Source: Streptomyces sp. CBMA123
GTDB taxonomy: Bacteria > Actinomycetota > Actinomycetes > Streptomycetales > Streptomycetaceae
Assembly (NCBI RefSeq): GCF_014596465.1
Contig: NZ_MECK01000201.1
Coordinates: forward strand, 1 to 55,968
Length of the DNA stretch: 55,968 nucleotides
Reading direction: 5' to 3'
Position numbers and translations under genes: made by a program
The notes under the pieces: model-generated
The model's database searches: none
What the model was told of the DNA's origin: nothing
Seen by the model: the letters and a program-made list of their open reading frames with translations, nothing else
Shown: positions 45,797 through 54,700 of the stretch, one piece after another
Numbering within the stretch: the first letter of the stretch is position 1
How the letters are laid out: every line of letters begins with the position of its first letter

Positions 45797-46939
45797 ATGT
45801 CCGACGCGCGCAAACCCTCCCCTTCCGGCGCCGCCCCGTACGACGCCCTGCTGCTGCTGTCCTTCGGCGGGCCCGAGGCCCCCGAGGACGTCGTCCCGTT
45901 CCTGGAGAACGTCACCCGGGGCCGCGGCATCCCCAGGGAACGGCTGAAGGAGGTGGGCAAGCACTACTTCATGTTCGGCGGCGTCAGTCCGATCAACGAA
46001 CAGAACCGGGAGCTGCTCGCCGCCCTGCGCAAGGACTTCGCCGAGCACGGGCTGGACCTCCCGGTCTACTGGGGCAACCGGAACTGGGCCCCGTACCTGG
46101 TGGACACCCTGCGGGAGCTGGCCGCGGACGGCCACCGCCGGATCGCCGTGCTCGCCACCAGCGCCTACGCCGGCTACTCGGGCTGCCGCCAGTACCGGGA
46201 GAACCTGGCCGACGCGCTGGCCACCCTCGCCGAGGAGGGCGTCCCGGCGCTGACCGTCGACAAGCTGCGGCACTTCTACAACCACCCCGGCTTCGTCGAG
46301 CCGATGATCGACGCCACCCTGGCCGCCCTGGCCGACCTGCCCGCCGACGTACGGGACGGCGCCCGGCTGGCCTTCACCACCCACTCCATCCCGGACGCGA
46401 TGGCCGAGACCTCCGGCGCCCCGGACGACCCGGCCCGCGGCACGCCCGGCGGCGCGTACGTCGCCCAGCACCTGGATGTGGCCCGGCTGATCGCCGCGGC
46501 CGTCGCCGAGCGCACCGGCGTCGCCGACCGGCCGTGGCGGCTGGTCTTCCAGAGCCGCAGCGGCGCTCCGCACACCCCCTGGCTGGAGCCGGACATCTGC
46601 GACCACCTGGAGGCCCAGCACGCCGACGGCGCGCCGGCCGTGGTGATGGTCCCGATCGGCTTCGTCTCCGACCACATGGAGGTCAAGTACGACCTCGACA
46701 CCGAGGCCGTCGCCAAGGCCGCCGACCTGGGCCTGCCGGTCTCCCGCGCGGCCACCGTCGGCGCCGACCCGCGGTTCACCGCCGCGGTGCGCGAGCTCGT
46801 CCTGGAACGGGCCGCCACCGAGCGCGGCGAGGCCGTGACCCGCTGCGCCCTCGGCGCCTTGGGTCCCAGCCACGACGTGTGCGCGGTGGCCTGCTGCCCC
46901 AACCCGCGCACCCCCCGCCCGGCCGCCGCCGAGCGCTGA
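45797..46939 (+). CDS. hemH: Ferrochelatase (coproporphyrin III type)
   Basis: A 380-residue ferrochelatase. It has [21 protein letters not shown] at the start, [11 protein letters not shown], the metal-site His in [43 protein letters not shown], and a C-terminal Cys cluster, CAVACC, that fits the [2Fe-2S] site of actinobacterial enzymes. In actinobacteria it inserts iron into coproporphyrin III. CAGGAT lies 7 nt before ATG 45797, suggesting a leaderless mRNA. An inositol-monophosphatase-like gene follows 38 nt downstream. Confidence 0.92.
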   Translation: MSDARKPSPSGAAPYDALLLLSFGGPEAPEDVVPFLENVTRGRGIPRERLKEVGKHYFMFGGVSPINEQNRELLAALRKDFAEHGLDLPVYWGNRNWAPYLVDTLRELAADGHRRIAVLATSAYAGYSGCRQYRENLADALATLAEEGVPALTVDKLRHFYNHPGFVEPMIDATLAALADLPADVRDGARLAFTTHSIPDAMAETSGAPDDPARGTPGGAYVAQHLDVARLIAAAVAERTGVADRPWRLVFQSRSGAPHTPWLEPDICDHLEAQHADGAPAVVMVPIGFVSDHMEVKYDLDTEAVAKAADLGLPVSRAATVGADPRFTAAVRELVLERAATERGEAVTRCALGALGPSHDVCAVACCPNPRTPRPAAAER

Positions 46940-46977
46940 CCCCCGCCGAGCACCGACCCCTTCCGGAGGAGATTCCC

Positions 46978-47796
46978 GTGCCCACCCCCGCCCTGCCCGA
47001 CGACCGGCTCCTCGACGACCTGCTGGACGTCGCCCTGGACGCGGCCCGGCAGGCCGGCGTCCTGCTGCGCGACAGCCGCCCCGCCGACCTCGGCGTGGCC
47101 GGCACCAAGAGCAGCCCGGTCGACGTGGTCACCGAGATGGACCTCGCCTCCGAGAAGCTCATCGTGGAGCTGATCGCCGACCGCCGCCCCCAGGACGGCT
47201 ACCTCGGCGAGGAGGGCGCCGAGCGCCCCGGCACCAGCGGGGTGCGCTGGGTCGTCGACCCGCTCGACGGCACGGTCAACTACCTGTACGGGCTGCCCTC
47301 CTGGGCGGTCAGCGTGGCCGCCGAGGTGGACGGCCGGGCCGTCGTCGGGGTGGTCTACGTCCCGGCGCGCGGGGAGCTGTTCCACGCCGTGCTGGGCCGC
47401 GGCGCCCGCCTCGACGGCCGGCCGCTCTCCGCCCGCCCGGCCCCGCCCTGGGGCCAGGCGCTGATCGCCACCGGCTTCAACTACGTCCAGCCGGTGCGGG
47501 TGCGCCAGGCCGAGGTGCTGCTGGCGCTAATGCCCGAGGTACGGGACGTCCGCCGGGCCGGGGCGGCCGCGGTGGACCTGTGCGACGTGGCCGCCGGGCG
47601 GCTGGACGGCTACTACGAGCGCGGCCTCGCCCCCTGGGACCGCGCGGCCGGCTGCCTGATCGCCACCGAGGCCGGCGCCCTGGTCGGCGGCCGCCCCGGG
47701 CACGGCCCGGACGGCGAGCTGACCGTGGCCGCCGCCCCGGGCGTGTACCAGCCGCTGCAGGAGCGGCTGGCCGCGCTGCGCGCCTGGGCGGACTGA
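46978..47796 (+). CDS. Inositol monophosphatase family protein
   Basis: A 272-residue IMPase-fold phosphatase. The metal-binding motifs are GEEGAE, VDPLDGTVNY (DPxDGT) and APWDRAAG (WDxAAG). Such enzymes dephosphorylate inositol phosphate, histidinol phosphate or related small phosphates with Mg2+; the exact substrate is not clear. GTG 46978 has GGAGGA 7 nt upstream. It is likely co-transcribed with hemH. An array of hairpin repeats follows the stop codon. Confidence 0.88.
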   Translation: MPTPALPDDRLLDDLLDVALDAARQAGVLLRDSRPADLGVAGTKSSPVDVVTEMDLASEKLIVELIADRRPQDGYLGEEGAERPGTSGVRWVVDPLDGTVNYLYGLPSWAVSVAAEVDGRAVVGVVYVPARGELFHAVLGRGARLDGRPLSARPAPPWGQALIATGFNYVQPVRVRQAEVLLALMPEVRDVRRAGAAAVDLCDVAAGRLDGYYERGLAPWDRAAGCLIATEAGALVGGRPGHGPDGELTVAAAPGVYQPLQERLAALRAWAD

Positions 47797-47801
47797 GAAC
47801 G

Positions 47802-47941
47802 CTTCGGGAAGGCGAAGCCCCCGGCGCGGAACCTTCGGGAAGGCGAAGCCCCCGGCGCGGAACCTTCGGGAAGGCGAAGCCCCGCGACGGTTCCTCGGGA
47901 CGGCGAACCCCGCGCGGAACCCTTCGGGACAGCGAAGAGCC
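47802..47941 (+). repeat. Tandem array of 31-bp hairpin units
   Basis: Two identical 31-bp units (47802-47832 and 47833-47863) begin CTTCGGGAAGGCGAAG, which folds as CTTCG-N6-CGAAG. A 30-bp third unit (47864-47893) and two shorter, diverged units (47894-47921 and 47922-47941) follow. The array starts 5 nt after the phosphatase stop and runs into a terminator. Confidence 0.88.
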
Positions 47942-47966
47942 CTGGCATACGGGGGATGCCAGGGCT
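47938..47966. terminator. Terminator between IMPase gene and a small minus-strand gene
   Basis: A perfect 11-bp stem, AGCCCTGGCAT (47938-47948) with 47956-47966, and a 7-nt loop, between convergent genes. Confidence 0.78.
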
Positions 47967-48020
47967 TGGGGTTTCGCACGGCCCCCGCAGGGCCGCTGGT
48001 GCCGGAGTACCGGCGTCGGG

Positions 48021-48206
48021 TCAGGCGGCGGTGCGGTGGCGTTCCAGCACGGTGTCCACACCGTGCTCGGCGGCGAGACGACGCAGGTCGTCCAGCTCGG
48101 ACTGCTCCACCTCGGCGAGGAACTCGTCCCCGGCCTCGATCGCGCGGTGCAGGTCCTGCTCGGCGTTGGCTATGCGCTGCAGGATTCCGGCCTTGAAGGC
48201 GTCCAT
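48021..48206 (-). CDS. Small helical hypothetical protein
   Basis: A 61-residue, Ala/Glu/Leu-rich protein starting MDAFKAGILQRIANAEQDLH, probably two helices forming a small coiled coil. It is acidic and has no Cys. I do not recognise the family, although similar short proteins occur widely in streptomycetes near cutRS. ATG 48206 has only a weak ribosome site (AAGGGGG about 8 nt upstream on the minus strand). It is divergent from cutR. Confidence 0.55.
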   Translation of the reverse strand: MDAFKAGILQRIANAEQDLHRAIEAGDEFLAEVEQSELDDLRRLAAEHGVDTVLERHRTAA

Positions 48207-48648
48207 ACGGGCCCCCTTACTGTGTCGGACGTGCACGGTCGTGCGCTCTCCGCCCTGAGGAAGGTTCAGCCGGTGAATGCGCCCTGGCCGACAGGTGAGA
48301 ACTCCGGTCGGGCGCGGAGACGGCCTGCGGCCGCTCCCGGTGACGTCCCAGCCCCAGGGCCGGCGCGGATGAACGCACGGCGGGTGGGTGCGATCGGCCA
48401 ACAGCCAGATCGCGGGTGTGCAGCTGTCCTCCCCGCCCGGGGGGCCGGGAAACCTCCCGGCGGAAGAAAGTTGCCCGTGTCACAGTCCAAGCGGAGCGAT
48501 ACCGACACGAACGGTCACCGTCGCGGGGTCCGGGCTTCCTGCCCGTGGGGCAGCTTATCGCTGCTTTACCGCAGGACCAGGCAGGATGGAGGCACCGTCG
48601 GAGCCGTGCGTCCGTTTCCGGGGCCGGCCTGGAGAAGGGACAACGACC
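48207..48648. other. 442-bp region upstream of cutR
   Basis: No supported gene. It contains a 7-bp hairpin GCCGGGA-N4-TCCCGGC (48444-48461) and a small CAGC-N5-GCTG palindrome near 48552. These could be part of a terminator or of the cutR leader. No convincing -10/-35 pair was found. Confidence 0.4.
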
Positions 48649-49302
48649 GTGCGGGTTCTCGTCGTCGAGGACGAGCAGCTGCTTGCCGAGGCCGTCGCGA
48701 CCGGCCTGCGCCGCGAGGCGATGGCTGTCGACGTGGTGTACGACGGGGAGGCCGCGCTCCAGCGCATCGCGGTCAACGACTACGACGTCGTGGTCCTGGA
48801 CCGTGACCTTCCGCTGGTCCACGGCGACGACGTCTGCCGCAAGGTGGTCGAGCAGGGCCTGGCGACCCGGGTGATCATGCTGACCGCCTCCGGCGACATC
48901 AGCGACCGGGTCGAGGGCCTGGAGATCGGCGCCGACGACTACCTTCCGAAGCCGTTCGCCTTCAGCGAACTCGTGGCCCGGGTAAGGGCGCTGGGCCGCC
49001 GTGCGACCATCCCGCTGCCCCCGGTGCTGGAGCGGTCGGGCATCTCGCTCGACCCCGGTCGGCGCGAGGTGATCCGCGACGGGCGCACCGTCCAGCTCGC
49101 CCCCAAGGAGTTCGCCGTCCTAGAGGTGCTGATGCGGGCCGGCGGCGCCGTCGTCTCCGCCGAGCAGCTCCTGGAGAAGGCCTGGGACGAGCACACCGAC
49201 CCGTTCACCAACGTCGTGCGGGTCACCGTGATGACGCTGCGCCGCAAGCTCGGCGACCCGCCGGTGATCGTCACCGTGCCCGGTTCCGGCTACCGGATCT
49301 GA
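48649..49302 (+). CDS. cutR: Response regulator CutR (OmpR family)
   Basis: A 217-residue OmpR-type regulator. The receiver domain has VEDEQLLAEA, the phospho-acceptor Asp in VVVLDRDLPLVHGDD, and Lys in DYLPKPFAFSEL. The winged-helix domain includes QLAPKEFAVLEVLM, DPFTNVVRVTVMTLRRKLG and the end VPGSGYRI. The sequence closely matches CutR of S. lividans/S. coelicolor, whose loss raises actinorhodin production. GTG 48649 has GGAGAAGGGA upstream. The partner kinase follows after an 87-bp gap. Confidence 0.93.
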   Translation: MRVLVVEDEQLLAEAVATGLRREAMAVDVVYDGEAALQRIAVNDYDVVVLDRDLPLVHGDDVCRKVVEQGLATRVIMLTASGDISDRVEGLEIGADDYLPKPFAFSELVARVRALGRRATIPLPPVLERSGISLDPGRREVIRDGRTVQLAPKEFAVLEVLMRAGGAVVSAEQLLEKAWDEHTDPFTNVVRVTVMTLRRKLGDPPVIVTVPGSGYRI

Positions 49303-49389
49303 CCCCGGAGTCCGCCTCCACGGAACCCGCCCCCGAGGATTCCCCGCCGTACTCAGCGCCCGCCCCGGCGGACGCCCGAGAGGACCATC

Positions 49390-50712
49390 ATGACCACCCC
49401 GCCGCCCCCGGCCGGCGGGCCCTCCGGCGCGCCCGCCGGCGGCCCGCGTGCCGTACCGCCCAGGCCCGTGCACCCGCCGCGCCCGCCCCACCCGAACCAG
49501 CACGAGACCTACGTCCCCGGTGACGGCATGCTCGCCTGGCTGCCGTTCCGCCCCACCATCCGGATGCGGCTCACCCTGCTGTACGGCGGGATGTTCCTGA
49601 TGGCGGGCGTCGTCCTGCTGCTGGTGATGTACTACTTCGTCCAGCAGGCCCTGAACTCCGTCGCGCCGCCGCAGCTCAACTTCTCCGTCGTCGACCGCAA
49701 CGGCATCCCGTACTCGTCCTTCGTCGTCAACGGCGTCCAGATGACCAGCGACCAGTTCAACGCGCTGCTCGCCAGCCGGCACGAGGCCGCGTCGAACATC
49801 GCCGTCAACGCCCTGCTGCGCAAGTCGCTCACCGTCCTGGTCTGCCTCGCCGTGATCGCCTTCGCGGCCGGCTACGCGATGGCCGGCCGGGTGCTGCGCC
49901 CGCTCGGCCGGATCACCCGCACCGCCCGGGACGTCGCCTCCTCCGACCTGCACCGCCGGATCGAGCTGGACGGCCCGGACGACGAGCTCAAGGAGCTCGC
50001 CGACACCTTCGACGACATGCTGGACCGGCTGGACCGCTCCTTCGACTCCCAGCGCCGCTTCGTCGCCAACGCCTCGCACGAGCTGCGCACCCCGCTGGCG
50101 ATCAACCGCACCCTGCTGGAGGTCCAGCTCTCCGACCCGGCCGCCTCGCCCGACCTCCAGCAGCTCGGCAAGACCCTGCTGGCCACCAACGAGCGCAGCG
50201 AGCAGCTGGTCGAGGGCCTGCTGCTGCTGGCCCGCAGCGAGAACGAGCTGACCGACCGCCGCGCGGTGGAGCTGTCCGAGGTGGCCACCCGGGCGCTGGA
50301 GCAGACCCGGGGCGAGGCCGACAAGCGGGAGGTCGAGCTGCGGTCCAAGCTCGATCCGGCGGTGGTCGCGGGCAACGGGGTGCTGCTGGAGCGGCTCGCG
50401 CTCAACCTGCTGCAGAACGCTGTCCGCTACAACACCCCGGGCGGCTGGGTCGAGCTGGCCACCGCCACGGTGCCGGGCGGCGGTGAGCTGGTGGTGTCCA
50501 ACACCGGCCCGGTGGTGCCCGGGTACGAGCTGGAGCACATCTTCGAGCCGTTCCGCCGGGTGAAGGGCGCCGACCGCACCCGCAGTGACAGGGGGGTCGG
50601 GCTGGGCCTGTCCATCGTCCGCTCGGTGGTGCGCGCCCACGGCGGCACCGTCGAGGCCACCCCGCGCGCCGGGGGCGGTCTCACCATGCGGGTGCGGATT
50701 CCCTCGCCCTAG
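49390..50712 (+). CDS. cutS: Sensor histidine kinase CutS
   Basis: A 440-residue kinase. A Pro-rich cytoplasmic N-terminus (about 1-50) precedes TM1 (LYGGMFLMAGVVLLLVMYYF). A short extracellular loop of about 60 residues, without any Cys, leads to TM2 (LTVLVCLAVIAFAAGYAMAG). Then come HAMP, the H-box ANASHELRTPLAINR, the N-box LALNLLQNAVRYN and GVGLGLSIVRSV. It phosphorylates CutR; CutRS has been linked to extracellular protein folding and antibiotic production. ATG 49390 has GAGGA upstream. Confidence 0.92.
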   Translation: MTTPPPPAGGPSGAPAGGPRAVPPRPVHPPRPPHPNQHETYVPGDGMLAWLPFRPTIRMRLTLLYGGMFLMAGVVLLLVMYYFVQQALNSVAPPQLNFSVVDRNGIPYSSFVVNGVQMTSDQFNALLASRHEAASNIAVNALLRKSLTVLVCLAVIAFAAGYAMAGRVLRPLGRITRTARDVASSDLHRRIELDGPDDELKELADTFDDMLDRLDRSFDSQRRFVANASHELRTPLAINRTLLEVQLSDPAASPDLQQLGKTLLATNERSEQLVEGLLLLARSENELTDRRAVELSEVATRALEQTRGEADKREVELRSKLDPAVVAGNGVLLERLALNLLQNAVRYNTPGGWVELATATVPGGGELVVSNTGPVVPGYELEHIFEPFRRVKGADRTRSDRGVGLGLSIVRSVVRAHGGTVEATPRAGGGLTMRVRIPSP

Positions 50713-50833
50713 CCCCCCTCACAGGGCCGATCCGGCCCGTCATGGCTCCCGGTGCTGCCACGTTCCGTGGGCGACCGTTCTCAGCCGCCCCCGTCAGGCC
50801 CGTCAAGACGACATAAGGCCTGGCGGGGGCGGC

Positions 50834-50887
50834 TTGTCATTTCCGGCCCGAGCAACTTACGGTGTCGTAACCTACGCAACCGTAAGT
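50834..50887 (+). promoter_or_regulatory. Promoter and paired palindromic operators of the desaturase gene
   Basis: A perfect 9-bp inverted repeat, ACTTACGGT (50855-50863) and ACCGTAAGT (50879-50887), encloses two smaller palindromes: TTACG-GTGT-CGTAA (50857-50870) and TACG-CAAC-CGTA (50873-50884). TTGTCA (50834-50839) stands 17 nt before TTACGG, which overlaps the first palindrome as a possible -10. This looks like two tandem operators for a TetR-type repressor; the regulator is not encoded nearby. Confidence 0.6.
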
Positions 50888-50985
50888 GCGACCGCCGGGA
50901 TGTCCGCCGACGGCTCCGAGAAACGGACGCGTGCCCGCCCAACGCGCCCGTCCCGCGCGTATCCGTCCCCCCCAGGAGCAAGATC

Positions 50986-51969
50986 GTGACCATCGCCCCC
51001 GTGCAGAGCAGTCCCTCGCTCGGATCGAGCGGCTGGACCGACGCGCGGCTGATCCTGGCCCTCGAAGAGGTCGTCGAGACCGAGCTCAACCGCCACCTGG
51101 GGGTGGCGAAGGAGTGGATGCCGCACGAGTTCGTCCCGTGGAGCCAGGGCCGGGACTTCGACGGCGTGCTCGGCGGCGAGGCCTGGTCGCTGGACCAGTC
51201 GCAGGTGACCCCGCTCGGTCGGGTCTCGCTGGTGGTGAACCTGCTGACCGAGGACAACCTCCCCAGCTACCACCACGAGATCGCGAGCATGTTCGGCCGC
51301 GAGGGCGCCTGGGGCACCTGGGTGCACCGCTGGACCGCCGAGGAGGGCCGGCACGGGATAGCCATCCGCGACTTCCTGCTCGCCACCCGGGCCGTCGACC
51401 CGGTGGAGCTGGAGCGGGCCCGGATGAGCCACATGTCCGAGGGCTTCGAGTCCGACAACGCGCACAGCATGCTGCACTCGGTCGCGTACGTGGCGTTCCA
51501 GGAGCTGGCCACCCGCATCTCGCACCGCAACACCGGCAGGTACGCCGGGGACGAGCTGTGCGAGCAGCTGTTGGCGAAGATCGCCAACGACGAGAACCTG
51601 CACATGGTCTTCTACCGGAACCTGCTGAAGGCCGCCCTGGAGATCGCCCCCGACCAGGCCATGCGCGCCATCGCCGACGTGGTCGTCAACTTCCGGATGC
51701 CCGGTCACGGCATCCCCGGTTTCGAGCGCGCCGCCGCGCAGATCGCCCTCGGCGGGGTGTACAACCTGCGCATCCACCACGACGACGTGCTGCAGCCCGT
51801 GCTGCGCAAGCTGCGCGTGATGGAGATCGGCGGCCTCGGCCCCGAGGGCCTGCTGGCCCAGAACGAGCTGGGGGCCTTCCTGGACGGGCTGGACGGGCAG
51901 GCGCGCAAGTTCGAGGAGCGCCAGGCTGCGCTGCTGGCCCGCCGGGAGGCCCGCCGGAACGCCGGTTAG
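50986..51969 (+). CDS. Acyl-ACP desaturase (soluble, di-iron)
   Basis: A 327-residue ferritin-like di-iron protein of the plant stearoyl-ACP desaturase family. Iron ligands are suggested by EDNLPSYHHEI, EEGRHG (about residue 121) and NDENLHMVF, the repeated ExxH pattern. It introduces a double bond into an acyl chain bound to ACP, using O2 and a reductase. GTG 50986 follows AGGAG by 7 nt. The strong palindromes in its leader imply control by a lipid-responsive repressor. Confidence 0.88.
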   Translation: MTIAPVQSSPSLGSSGWTDARLILALEEVVETELNRHLGVAKEWMPHEFVPWSQGRDFDGVLGGEAWSLDQSQVTPLGRVSLVVNLLTEDNLPSYHHEIASMFGREGAWGTWVHRWTAEEGRHGIAIRDFLLATRAVDPVELERARMSHMSEGFESDNAHSMLHSVAYVAFQELATRISHRNTGRYAGDELCEQLLAKIANDENLHMVFYRNLLKAALEIAPDQAMRAIADVVVNFRMPGHGIPGFERAAAQIALGGVYNLRIHHDDVLQPVLRKLRVMEIGGLGPEGLLAQNELGAFLDGLDGQARKFEERQAALLARREARRNAG

Positions 51970-52475
51970 GGCGCCCGCGGGGGCGCTCCCCCGGGTCGTC
52001 GCGCCCTCCGAGGGAGGGGGCGGAGTGGGTGGATTTTCCGTGGTTTGCCCCGGAAGATTCTGAACGTGACCAAGCTCACACCGTGTCGCTCCGCGGAGCG
52101 GGGTGACCCCGGAGAGTGATCACTCCATCGGGGGTGTCGATCGCCGTCCGTGACCGGTATCCGGCCCGCCGCCGGTCCGCAGGATTGGTCGGCATCCCTG
52201 GTGGGCAAGGGATTCAGCGGACACCCGTACGGGTTTCGCTCACTGTGAGTCGCCGACCTGGCGGGCATTCGGCGGGTCGGAGATGGCCCAGCGTGAGGCC
52301 TTTTGCGCCTCGGAGGATCACCCCAACGGAGCCCTGGCTGAGTGTCGATTGAGTAACGGGGCTTGAAGTAAGGCAAAATCTCCGCCTCGGGTCGGGCACA
52401 AGACCGACCCCCCATGCGTTACGTGCGCTGGAGATACCGCACACACCGCACAAACCCGGAGGGGGAGAGCGAAAA
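51970..52475. other. 506-bp region between desaturase and DUF4193 gene
   Basis: No supported gene. Features are a weak terminator stem GCGCCC-N4-GGGCGC (51971-51986), the perfect 14-bp palindrome CGCTCCGCGGAGCG (52087-52100) and the perfect 12-bp palindrome GAGTGATCACTC (52114-52125). A possible but poor promoter pair, TTGAGT-N19-CAAAAT (52349-52379), lies before the DUF4193 gene. Confidence 0.4.
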
Positions 52476-52775
52476 ATGGCAACCGACTACGACACCCCAC
52501 GCAAGACCGACGACGAGCTCAACGAAGACAGCATCGAGGAGCTCAAGGCTCGGCGGAACGACAAGGGCGGCGGCTCCGTCGACGTCGACGAGTTCGACGC
52601 TGCCGAAGGCATGGAGCTTCCCGGCGCCGACCTCTCGAACGAGGAGCTCGCAGTTCGGGTCCTGCCGAAGCAGGCCGACGAGTTCACCTGCATGAGCTGC
52701 TTCCTGGTCCACCACCGCAGCCAGCTGTACAGCGAGAAGAACGGCAACCCGATCTGCCGGGACTGCGGCGCCTGA
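52476..52775 (+). CDS. DUF4193 family zinc-ribbon-like protein
   Basis: A 99-residue acidic protein starting MATDYDTPRKTDDELNEDSI, with a C-terminal four-Cys module, CMSCFLVHHRSQL then ICRDCGA, that should hold zinc. DUF4193 proteins are highly conserved in actinobacteria and of unknown function. A very strong purine-rich ribosome site (GGAGGGGGAGAG) precedes ATG 52476, so expression may be high. Confidence 0.9.
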   Translation: MATDYDTPRKTDDELNEDSIEELKARRNDKGGGSVDVDEFDAAEGMELPGADLSNEELAVRVLPKQADEFTCMSCFLVHHRSQLYSEKNGNPICRDCGA

Positions 52776-52940
52776 GCACCGCAGCGGACAGCGCCAGGTG
52801 CCCGTGGCTCCCGCGGCACCGGCACACCGCCCCTTCCGGCCCCGGGCAGCGGGGCCGGACGGCAGGTCCGCGGCCCGTCCTGCGGGACGGACGCGGGAGG
52901 ACGGAGTCGGTCGGCCGCGTGCCGGCCAGGACAAAGTCGT

Positions 52941-52972
52941 AGGGACGGTCCCGCATCAGCGGAACCGTCCCT
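52941..52972. terminator. Bidirectional terminator between DUF4193 and DUF3093 genes
   Basis: A 14-bp stem with one mismatch (52941-52954 with 52959-52972) and the 4-nt loop ATCA, followed by a pyrimidine-rich stretch. It lies between two convergent genes. Confidence 0.8.
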
Positions 52973-53002
52973 CTCGGTCTTTCGGGGCCTGTGGTGCGTC
53001 GG

Positions 53003-53461
53003 CTACGTACGGGCGCCGCGCCGGGCCTCCTCCAGTGCCTCGGCCAGCTTCATCGGCGAGCGGGTCGACAGGTAGAGGTAGGGCGTCGGGTCGGCCGGGT
53101 CGCTCACCTCGACCCGCAGCGCGGTCGGGACGTAGCTGCGCAGCAGCATGAAGGCACGGGGATCGGCCTTCGGGCCGCGCCAGGCCGCGGCCTCGGCGGG
53201 ACTCAGGGCCTGGGCGGCACCCAGCGCGTCCACCGGGATCCGGGCCGGCCCGGCCACCAGCGAGCCCTGCACCACGCGGATCCGGGCCGAGCCGTAGCTG
53301 CTGATCGCCACCGCGCCGGCGGCGATGCCGACCACCAGGCCGACCAGGGCGGCCAGGCCGCTGACCCGGATCAGGATCAGTGCGAGGGTCAGACCGATTG
53401 CGACGGGGAGCAGCCACCAGGAGCGCGGCACCGTGAGGCGTTCGTCGTACATGCCCTCCAT
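53003..53461 (-). CDS. DUF3093 family membrane protein
   Basis: A 152-residue protein. The conserved opening YDERLTVPRSWWLLPVAIG leads into two membrane helices (to about residue 55). Next comes a soluble beta-rich domain with RIRVVQGSLVAGPARIPVDAL and the C-terminal LYLSTRSPMKLAEAL. Function is unknown; the family is conserved in actinobacteria, usually near dut as here. ATG 53461 is taken; ATG 53452 is also in frame but too close to GGAGG. Confidence 0.82.
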   Translation of the reverse strand: MEGMYDERLTVPRSWWLLPVAIGLTLALILIRVSGLAALVGLVVGIAAGAVAISSYGSARIRVVQGSLVAGPARIPVDALGAAQALSPAEAAAWRGPKADPRAFMLLRSYVPTALRVEVSDPADPTPYLYLSTRSPMKLAEALEEARRGART

Positions 53462-53537
53462 TGTGGGCGCCCTGACGCCCGGGCCGGGACGCCACCCCCA
53501 CCGGAGGCCTTGCTACCCCTGGGTAGGCTGGCGAACC

Positions 53538-54167
53538 GTGACCGGTACGACCACCCCCACCACCCCCACCGACCGGTCGGCGCCCGCGGTGCCGCCGACC
53601 CCGACCACCCCGCCGCCGGACGCCGTGATCCCGGAGCGCCACCCCCAGGCGCCCGCCCCCGGCACCCACCTAGGCTCGCACTACGAGCACTGCTTCGGCT
53701 GCGGACCGCAGCACCCCGGCGGCCTGCGGATCGACGCGGTCGCCGGCGAGGGCCTGGACGTCACGGCCGAGCTCACCGTCCGGGACGTCCACCAGGGCGG
53801 CCCCGGGCTGGCCCACGGCGGCCTGCTGACGACGGCGATGGACGAGACCCTCGGCACGCTCAACTGGCTGCTGCACGCGCCCGCCGTGACCGGCCGGCTG
53901 GAGACCGACTTCCTCAGGCCGGTGCCCGTCGACTCGGTGCTGCACCTGCGCGCCTGGATCACCGGAGTGCGCGGCCGCAAGATCTACAGCGCCGCCGAGG
54001 CGCGGATCGGCGGCCCGGACGGACCGGTCGCCGTGCGTGCACAGGCACTGTTCATCCAGGTGAAGCTGGAACACTTCACCACGCACGGTCGTGCCGAGGA
54101 CATCGACAAGGTCCTCGACGACCCGGATCTGATGAAGCGCGCACGAGCCTTTGAGGTGAACCCTTGA
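53538..54167 (+). CDS. PaaI-like hotdog thioesterase
   Basis: A 209-residue protein. A Thr/Pro-rich, disordered N-terminus (about 1-50) precedes a hotdog-fold domain with [36 protein letters not shown] (the HGG helix with the catalytic acid Asp) and [15 protein letters not shown]. Such enzymes hydrolyse acyl-CoA thioesters. GTG 53538 has TAGGCT 8 nt upstream and no ribosome site, suggesting a leaderless mRNA. The stop overlaps the TTG start of dut (TTGA). Confidence 0.85.
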   Translation: MTGTTTPTTPTDRSAPAVPPTPTTPPPDAVIPERHPQAPAPGTHLGSHYEHCFGCGPQHPGGLRIDAVAGEGLDVTAELTVRDVHQGGPGLAHGGLLTTAMDETLGTLNWLLHAPAVTGRLETDFLRPVPVDSVLHLRAWITGVRGRKIYSAAEARIGGPDGPVAVRAQALFIQVKLEHFTTHGRAEDIDKVLDDPDLMKRARAFEVNP

Positions 54168-54631
54168 GCGAGACCCCCCGTCCGCAGCTGGACGTCCTGA
54201 TCAAGCGCATCGACGCCGAGCTGCCGCTGCCCGAGTACGCGCAGCCCGGGGACGCCGGCGCCGACCTGCGGACCACCGTCGACGCCGAGCTGGCCCCCGG
54301 CGAGCGGGCGGTGCTCCCCACGGGCGTCGCCATCGCGCTGCCGGACGGCTACGCGGCCTTCGTCCACCCGCGCTCCGGGCTGGCAGCTCGTTGCGGAGTT
54401 GCTCTCGTGAACGCCCCGGGGACGGTCGATGCCGGGTACCGTGGAGAGATCAAGGTGATCGTCGTCAATCTGGACCCGCGCGAGGGGGTCAGCTTCCGCC
54501 GAGGGGACCGGATCGCCCAGCTGGTCATCCAGCAGGTCGAGAGGGCCCGCTTCCACGAGGTGGCCGAGCTGCCGGGGTCGGCACGCGCCGAGGGTGGGTT
54601 CGGGTCGACCGGCGGCCACGCCGCGGTCTAG
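54164..54631 (+). CDS. dut: dUTP diphosphatase
   Basis: A 155-residue trimeric-type dUTPase with all five motifs: [46 protein letters not shown] and the C-terminal GGFGSTGG. It hydrolyses dUTP to dUMP and pyrophosphate, preventing uracil incorporation and feeding dTMP synthesis. It begins at TTG 54164, overlapping the thioesterase stop, with GAGGTGA just upstream, so translation is probably coupled. Confidence 0.95.
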   Translation: MSETPRPQLDVLIKRIDAELPLPEYAQPGDAGADLRTTVDAELAPGERAVLPTGVAIALPDGYAAFVHPRSGLAARCGVALVNAPGTVDAGYRGEIKVIVVNLDPREGVSFRRGDRIAQLVIQQVERARFHEVAELPGSARAEGGFGSTGGHAAV

Positions 54632-54700
54632 CATTCCCGCGGCCTCGCAGGAAGCCGAGCAGGTATTCGCATCGGTCTTGGACCGGGAAGGACAGTGACC

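Noticed and set aside
47802..47941. CRISPR-like array
   Set aside because: The units are directly adjacent with no spacers, and no cas genes are in the window.
51971..51986. Strong terminator after the desaturase gene
   Set aside because: Only a 6-bp stem without a T-run, so it is listed as a weak feature of the intergenic region.
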